Source: Streptomyces sp. YIM 121038 (GTDB lineage: Bacteria; Actinomycetota; Actinomycetes; Streptomycetales; Streptomycetaceae). Taken from it: a stretch of DNA of 64,000 nt. This document shows positions 59,313 to 64,000 of the stretch, piece after piece. The notes beneath the pieces were generated by a model, which saw nothing but the letters and a program-made list of their open reading frames with translations, had not been told where the DNA came from and did no database searches. The translations under genes and the position numbers were made by a program. The stretch is from contig NZ_CP030771.1 of NCBI RefSeq assembly GCF_006088715.1, positions 9,112,001-9,176,000 of the forward strand. The letters run 5' to 3'. The stretch's first letter is position 1; every line of letters begins with the position of its first letter.

Positions 59313-61112
59313 TCAGTCGGCCAGTTCGTCGGCGGCGTCCTTGATCCGCAGGGTGAGTTCGGTGACCTGGTTGTAGATGGAGCGGCGCTCCGCCATCAGC
59401 GCGCGGATCTTGCGGTCCGCGTGGTCCACGGTGCTCGGGTCGCTCCGCTTGAAGAGCTCGCGGATCTTCGGCCGTGACATGTCGGTCAGTTCGCAGCACA
59501 GGTATATGGCGATCTGGCGTGCCGTCACCAGGACCCGGCTGCGGGACGTTCCGCACAGCTCGCCCTCCGCCAGACCGAAGTAGTCGGAGGTCACAGCGAT
59601 GATCAACTGCCCGACCCGCTCCCCGCGCGACGGCCCGCGGTCGGGGACCAGGTCCTTGAGGACGATCTCGGTCAGGCCGAGGTCCACCGGCTGCCGGTTG
59701 AGGTTGGCGAACGCGGTCACCCGGTTCAGGGCGCCCTCCAGCTCGCGGATGTTGCGCAGGGTGCGGGTGGCGATGAACTCGAGCACCTCCGGCGGGGTGT
59801 CGAGCCCGTCCGCGACGGCCTTGCGGTGCAGGAGCGCGACGCGCGTCTCCAGCTCGGGCGCCCTGACGTGGGTGATCAGGCCCCACTCCAGACGGCTGCG
59901 CATCCAGTCCTCGAGGTTCGGCAGCTGCTTGGGCGGCCGGTCGGAGGAGAGCACGATCTGCTTCCCGGCCTCGTGGAGCGCGTTGAAGGTGTGGAAGAAC
60001 TCCTCGCGCGTCGACCGGTGGTGCATCAGGAAGTAGATGTCGTCGACCAGCAGGACGTCCGCGTTCCGGTGGTCGCCCTGGGGCTTGAAGTCCTCCGCGT
60101 GCACGTACCGGACGCGGAGGCCGGGGTGGAGGGCGAGGGCGTGGTGCGCGGTGGCGTGCAGCAGGTGCGTCTTGCCGATCCCCGAAGTGCCGTAGATGTA
60201 CAGGGGGTTGTACGCCCGGCCGGGCCGCTTGGCGGCGGCGAGGGCGGCCGCGTTGGCGAAGCGGTTGGAGTCGCCGACGATGAAGGTGTCGAAGACGAAG
60301 CCGGGGTTGAGCCATCCGGGGTGGGTCTTCCCGCCGGGCGTACGGGGGCGTGCCCGGGGCGGTGCAGCGGCGGCGGGGGCGGTGTCCGGGAAGCCGTCCT
60401 CGGGCTCCTCGCGGCTCTCCTCGGGGCGGGGTGCGGTGGCGTCCTCGTCGTCCTGCCCGTGCTCCTCGGCCGCGATCAGCTGGCGCTCCAGCTCCTCGCA
60501 GCGCTCCTCCGCCTCGACGCGGCGGGCGTGGGCGTCGCGGAGCTCCTCGCCGAGCGCCTCCACCTGCTGGATGAGGGACTGCCGTTCCCTGCGGAGCCCG
60601 GCGAGCTGGTCCTCGTACAGTGCGAGCACCGTGTCCGTGTCGGCGTGCTCGCGGCTCTGGTGCGCCCGCAGCTGTCCGATCTGTACCTCCAGGTCCGCCG
60701 CGCGGTGTTGCGCGTCGACCAACGCCCCTTCGAGCGCGCGGACCAGCGCCGCCGAGCGGGTGGACTGCCGGTCGGCCTCGGCCAGTTGGTCCTCGAGGAG
60801 TTGCACCCGGTGGAGCGGGGAGCCGCTGCGGGCCAGTGCCTCGCGGTGCAGTCGGCGGAGCAGCTCCATGGCCTCGGGCGTGGGCGTGCGGCCCTGGTGC
60901 TCGGCCACGTCGTGGAAGAGGGAGTTGATGAACTCCCAGGTGGGTACGCGGGTCCCGTTGAGGAAGCGGGACAGGGACCCGGCGTCCCAGCTCCGCCGGG
61001 CCGCGTACCGGCGGACGCTGAGCCCGAGCCCGTCGAAGAGGGCGCGCAGCGCCTCGGCGAGCGCCCGCGACTCGTCGGGAAGCTCCCCGCCCAGCGGCAC
61101 CAGGCTGCCCAT
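59313..61112 (-). CDS. DnaA paralogue with HTH and coiled-coil N-terminus
   Basis: A 599-residue protein; ATG follows GGGAGGGG. Residues 15-70 are a helix-turn-helix of the Streptomyces type ([20 protein letters not shown]). Residues ~100-218 form a coiled coil and 220-265 an acidic/Pro linker. The AAA+ domain follows (Walker [10 protein letters not shown] 308-316, Walker [10 protein letters not shown] 354-362), and residues ~495-590 form DnaA domain IV. Normal DnaA domains I/II are absent. In the DNA-contact loop the usual DHTTV is D558-P-S-T-V, so His and Thr contacts are lost. It probably binds DNA through the HTH and acts in regulation rather than initiation. Confidence 0.88.
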   Translation of the reverse strand: MGSLVPLGGELPDESRALAEALRALFDGLGLSVRRYAARRSWDAGSLSRFLNGTRVPTWEFINSLFHDVAEHQGRTPTPEAMELLRRLHREALARSGSPLHRVQLLEDQLAEADRQSTRSAALVRALEGALVDAQHRAADLEVQIGQLRAHQSREHADTDTVLALYEDQLAGLRRERQSLIQQVEALGEELRDAHARRVEAEERCEELERQLIAAEEHGQDDEDATAPRPEESREEPEDGFPDTAPAAAAPPRARPRTPGGKTHPGWLNPGFVFDTFIVGDSNRFANAAALAAAKRPGRAYNPLYIYGTSGIGKTHLLHATAHHALALHPGLRVRYVHAEDFKPQGDHRNADVLLVDDIYFLMHHRSTREEFFHTFNALHEAGKQIVLSSDRPPKQLPNLEDWMRSRLEWGLITHVRAPELETRVALLHRKAVADGLDTPPEVLEFIATRTLRNIRELEGALNRVTAFANLNRQPVDLGLTEIVLKDLVPDRGPSRGERVGQLIIAVTSDYFGLAEGELCGTSRSRVLVTARQIAIYLCCELTDMSRPKIRELFKRSDPSTVDHADRKIRALMAERRSIYNQVTELTLRIKDAADELAD

Positions 61113-61149
61113 GTCCCCTCCCGGTGTTCCCTGTCGGCTGCTGTCGCTC

Positions 61150-61239
61150 GGTGTTGCGACACGTGGCAACTGTGCCGCCTACCGCAACACCCCGCACCCC
61201 CAACAGCCTGATTGCCGCCTGACAAGACATCAGGCGGCA
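61150..61239. promoter_or_regulatory. Inverted repeats in the divergent dnaA-like promoter region
   Basis: GGTGTTGCG (61150-61158) with CGCAACACC (61183-61191), containing a further GTTGC/GCAAC pair (61153-61157, 61166-61170), and TGCCGCCTGA (61213-61222) with TCAGGCGGCA (61230-61239). Located between divergent genes; plausible operators for the HTH domain of the DnaA-like protein. Confidence 0.5.
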
Positions 61240-61271
61240 GTTGGTACAAGGAACTTCAGAGAGGCTCAGCG

Positions 61272-61505
61272 ATGCACCTTCCACGGCGGCGAACCGATCT
61301 CGCCGTATTCCTCGCGGTCCTGGGGACCGGAGTCGTCCTCGTCCGGTGCGGGATCGAGGCGGAGGCGGTGTCCTCGGTAGCGATCGGGCTCTCCACGCTG
61401 TACGCCGCCTGGCAGCGTCAGGACGGTGTGCCACGGCCCCCGGCCGAGCGGGACACGGCCGAGCGGGACACGGCCGACCCGCGCGCGTCCGCACGCCGTG
61501 AGTAG
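61272..61505 (+). CDS. Small membrane protein, 77 aa
   Basis: Divergent from the DnaA-like gene. Starts MHLPRRRTDLAVFLAVLGTG with one or two hydrophobic segments (LAVFLAVLGTGVVLV; VSSVAIGLSTLYAAW) and a repeated AERDTAERDTA acidic tail. No family recognised. Confidence 0.55.
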   Translation: MHLPRRRTDLAVFLAVLGTGVVLVRCGIEAEAVSSVAIGLSTLYAAWQRQDGVPRPPAERDTAERDTADPRASARRE

Positions 61506-61516
61506 CCGCGGGGCCC

Positions 61517-62278
61517 CTAGGCGAGGTGGAACACGAGGCCCAGCGAGCGCCGCAGGCCCGAGCGGACCGTGCTCACGCCGTGCCGGACCGGGGCCGCCGA
61601 CCAGCCGCGGGCGGAGCGCACCGGGCGGTCGCGGGTGGTGAAGACCAGGCCGTGTCCCTGCGGGAGCACGGTGACGGTGCCCCGGGACTGGGCGCGGGGG
61701 CGCTGTTCGACGAGCAGGAACTCGCCGCCGGTGTAGTCGTCGCCGTGGACGTCGAGGCCGATGACGACCTGGAGCGGGAAGACCAGGTCGCCGAAGAGGT
61801 CGCGGTGCAGCGCGTTCCAGTCGCCCGCCTCGTACCGCAGCAGGATCTGCGAGGACTGCGACTGGCCACCCGCGCGGCACCGGTCGAGCCACTCGTCGAG
61901 GCTGTCGGGCCACGGGGCGGGGCGGCCGAGGCGGGCCGCCCAGTCCCGGGCGATCGGCAGGAGCGCGGGGTAGAGGGCGGCGCGCAGCTCGGCGACCGGG
62001 CGCGGCAGATCGGGGCCGAAGTAGCGGTACTGGCCGGAGCCGAAGCGGTGCCGGGCCATGTCGACGGTCTTGCGGAACAGCTCCGTCTCGTCGTACAGGG
62101 CGGCGATCGACCGGCACGCGTCGGGGTCCAGGAGCCGGGGCGTGAGGGCGCAGCCGTGGGCGTCGAGCTCGGCGGCGGCACCGGCCCAGTCCGCGGCGGC
62201 GACCCGGGCGGCGGCCCCGGTGCCGGTGGCGGCGACCCGGGCGGCGGGCCCGGCGGTGGCGGGCGCGGTCCTGGTCAT
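61517..62278 (-). CDS. 2OG-Fe(II) oxygenase, partner of Ogt
   Basis: Protein of 253 residues. Iron ligands H158-x-D160 (ALHRDLFG) and H233 (VRHGVSTV), and a nearby Arg (R239 or R243) for 2-oxoglutarate. YRYFGPDLPRPVAELRAAL and QSQSSQILLRYEAGDWNALH are conserved in the proline-hydroxylase-like family often paired with ogt. ATG lies in a 4-base overlap with the stop of ogt, so they are one operon. An alkylation-damage role is inferred from that pairing. Confidence 0.85.
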   Translation of the reverse strand: MTRTAPATAGPAARVAATGTGAAARVAAADWAGAAAELDAHGCALTPRLLDPDACRSIAALYDETELFRKTVDMARHRFGSGQYRYFGPDLPRPVAELRAALYPALLPIARDWAARLGRPAPWPDSLDEWLDRCRAGGQSQSSQILLRYEAGDWNALHRDLFGDLVFPLQVVIGLDVHGDDYTGGEFLLVEQRPRAQSRGTVTVLPQGHGLVFTTRDRPVRSARGWSAAPVRHGVSTVRSGLRRSLGLVFHLA

Positions 62279-62772
62279 GCCGCCTCCAGGTCCAGGAGCC
62301 GGCGCTTGCGGTCCAGGCCGCCCGCGTAGCCGGTCAGCGAGCCGTCCGCGCCGATCACGCGGTGGCAGGGGCGCACCACGAGCAGCGGGTTGCGGCCGAT
62401 GGCGGTGCCCAGGGCGCGGACGGCGGCGCGCGACAGGCCGAGCCGCGCGGCGAGCGCCCCGTACGTGGTGGTGGTGCCGTACGGCACGGAGTCCAGGGCG
62501 TCCCAGACCTTGCGCTGGAAGTCCGTGCCGGATCCGGTGGCGTACTCGATGTCGAACTGCGTCAGCGCGCCCGCGAAGTACGCGCGCAGCTGGTCGGTGA
62601 TCGCGGCGAACGCCTCGTCGTCGCGGACCCAGCCGTCCAGGACGGACGCGGCGCCCTTCTGCCCCGGCACGGAGAGCGACGCGAGTGCCGTGCCGCCCTT
62701 GGCGGTGGCCGAGGGCTCGCCGACGAGCAGCAGTTCGCCCAGCGGGCTGTCCAGGGTGGTGTAGACGGTCAT
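62275..62772 (-). CDS. ogt: Methylated-DNA-protein cysteine methyltransferase
   Basis: A 165-residue protein with the active site PCHRV (C136) and DFQRKVWDALDSVPYGTTTT, the helix-turn-helix of the family. It transfers the alkyl group from O6-alkylguanine to its own cysteine, once per molecule. First gene of the two-gene operon. Confidence 0.93.
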   Translation of the reverse strand: MTVYTTLDSPLGELLLVGEPSATAKGGTALASLSVPGQKGAASVLDGWVRDDEAFAAITDQLRAYFAGALTQFDIEYATGSGTDFQRKVWDALDSVPYGTTTTYGALAARLGLSRAAVRALGTAIGRNPLLVVRPCHRVIGADGSLTGYAGGLDRKRRLLDLEAA

Positions 62773-63121
62773 CGCGCCGGTCCTCTCCGAGGGGTTCGAG
62801 ATCGCCTCCGGCGGCCCGGAGGGGATCGGGGGAGTGTGTCCCTGTGATCAGTCTGCGTCGCGCGCGGGGGGCGTGGCTGGCGGTTTTCGGACACGGCGCT
62901 GACGGGGTCCCCCGCACGTCGGAGGACCGGCGGCCGAGCGCGGCGGCGAGGACCCGCGCGGTGCGGGCCGCCGGGGGCGCCCGGGCGGTCCGTGGCGGCG
63001 GCGAGAAGTCATCGGTCACGCGTGCGCCCGGGGATAACCTGCCGCTCCGGCCGGTAGTGATCAAGTGGGGAAAGGTCCGAGGGGCAGCTCGTTCTAGCCT
63101 TGTGCCGACCGAAGGGTGGGG
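62773..63121. other. 349-base intergenic region
   Basis: No gene is supported. Very GC-rich with short Arg/Ala-type repeats. Should hold the divergent promoters of ogt and the gene at 63122; I see no confident -10/-35 pair. Confidence 0.4.
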
Positions 63122-63658
63122 ATGATGGACGTACCGAACGTCGTCGGGGACTGGCAGGAGTACCAGTCCGACGAACTGGCAGGGCTGCGCGTGCGGGTGC
63201 ACGGCCTCAAGCGGGCCACTCCCAAGCGCGGCCGGGACGATGACGCCAAGGGCCTGACCTACGTCGCCTTCGACGTCACCTTCGAGAACCGCGGTTCCGA
63301 GTTCGTCACCATCGATCTGCACGACCATCCGTGGCACTTCGACGTGCGCGTGGGCCGGGACGGCCACGGCGCGTTCGTCGACGAGTACGGCTCGGTGGTC
63401 ATCCGGGACTTCAATCTGTATCCGCAGCGCCGGGTCACGGCGACCCTCTACGCGGCGGCGCCCGTGACCAAGCTCAAGCAGGTGGACGTCCAGGTCAGCC
63501 CGCGCCTCGACGGCGAGCCGTCGTTCGGCTACGTGTGGGTCGGCGGCCTCGGGGTGCACGAGGCGTCCACGCGCGCGGGCGCCCGGGCGTCCACGGCCAA
63601 GGCGGGCGTGGCCAGCGAGGTGGAGCGGTTCCTCCAGGACAAGGCGCAGGGGGAGTGA
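63122..63658 (+). CDS. Conserved hypothetical protein, beta-sandwich
   Basis: 178 residues from ATG at 63122 (63125 and GTG 63116 also possible). Beta-rich (LTYVAFDVTFENRGSEFVTI; YGSVVIRDFNLYPQRRVTAT) like the DUF4352/TELO-type immunoprotection folds, with a C-terminal helix (VASEVERFLQDK). No signal peptide. Function unknown. Confidence 0.6.
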   Translation: MMDVPNVVGDWQEYQSDELAGLRVRVHGLKRATPKRGRDDDAKGLTYVAFDVTFENRGSEFVTIDLHDHPWHFDVRVGRDGHGAFVDEYGSVVIRDFNLYPQRRVTATLYAAAPVTKLKQVDVQVSPRLDGEPSFGYVWVGGLGVHEASTRAGARASTAKAGVASEVERFLQDKAQGE

Positions 63659-63741
63659 GGTCCGGCGGGGGCGGCCGCCGGGTGCGGGGCGGGCCCCCGC
63701 CCCGGCCCGTCCGGCCGGTGTGAGCTGCGTCCCGCCCGTTG

Positions 63742-63779
63742 TGCAACTAGTTGCATAAGGGGTGGGGCTGGCCTACAAC
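63742..63779 (+). promoter_or_regulatory. Promoter with 14-bp palindromic operator
   Basis: TGCAACTAGTTGCA (63742-63755) is a perfect palindrome. It overlaps TTGCAT (63751-63756), a -35-like box 17 bases before TACAAC (63774-63779), a -10-like box. Downstream gene starts 42 bases later. A MarR- or TetR-type repressor binding here would block the promoter. Confidence 0.65.
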
Positions 63780-63787
63780 TGTCCTGA

Positions 63788-64000
<213 letters not shown>

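Noticed and set aside
62279..63559. Extension of the 2OG oxygenase reading frame through the ogt region (680 codons in all)
   Set aside because: The upstream part is a shadow of ogt and the 63122 gene; the ATG at 62278 with a 4-base overlap to ogt is the natural start.

Overview
The window is a high-GC actinobacterial chromosome segment, almost certainly Streptomyces. The evidence is codon bias toward G/C at third positions, GTG and TTG starts, and typical Streptomyces families: a DUF6643-like Pro/Gln protein, a two-domain TerD protein, an Rv1733c-like membrane protein, an RsbW-like ATP-binding protein, and DUF6233-like and DUF7848-like small proteins. It has two parts: the right portion of an integrated tailed prophage (1 to about 37.6 kb) and resident chromosomal genes (about 37.6 kb to the end).

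Prophage, left part (1-6.0 kb): a tightly packed operon, all on the + strand, of sugar-related enzymes (GT-A-like glycosyltransferase, SAM methyltransferase, NDP-sugar epimerase), many small proteins and two HNH endonuclease-like proteins. Late genes (6.4-29.6 kb) are in classical siphovirus order: small and large terminase, portal, MuF-like protein, scaffold, HK97-type capsid, a GT4 glycosyltransferase, two head-tail connectors, neck protein, tail terminator, tail tube, tail chaperone with a lambda-type GGGAAAG -1 frameshift, a tape measure of about 1,774 residues carrying M23 and lytic-transglycosylase-like domains, tail tip and minor tail proteins, amidase endolysin and holin-like membrane proteins. 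A minus-strand DUF4429-like gene with a broken frame is wedged into the connector genes.

Downstream of the lysis genes lies the most striking module (29.7-31.7 kb): two tandem noncoding RNAs with the same Ro-binding ends, the second containing a complete tRNA mimic in permuted order (T arm, acceptor stem closed by a 3-nt loop, D arm), followed by a 543-residue Ro60/TROVE-vWA protein. This is a prophage-borne Ro60-Y RNA ribonucleoprotein system. It is followed by a small serine recombinase, an ATP-dependent DNA ligase-like gene, several small proteins and two GntR-type regulators, each with a perfect palindrome upstream. A cluster of long inverted repeats and a 5'-truncated FtsX-type ABC permease (37.2-38.0 kb) probably mark the right junction.

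Chromosomal part (38-64 kb): signalling and metabolism genes (RsbW-like kinase, Cds1-type cysteine desulfhydrase with a candidate 7-codon leader, DeoR regulator, membrane hydrolase), a beta-helix/AAA+ fusion ATPase, TerD protein, HpnB-like glycosyltransferase, racemase, O-antigen-ligase-like protein, apolipoprotein N-acyltransferase, Nudix hydrolase and RlmG-like methyltransferase. Then come alkylation-repair-type genes (AlkB-like, Ogt, 2OG-Fe oxygenase) around an unusual DnaA paralogue whose N-terminus is a helix-turn-helix plus coiled coil. The window ends in the first codons of a FadH-like reductase preceded by a promoter with a 14-bp palindrome over its -35 box.
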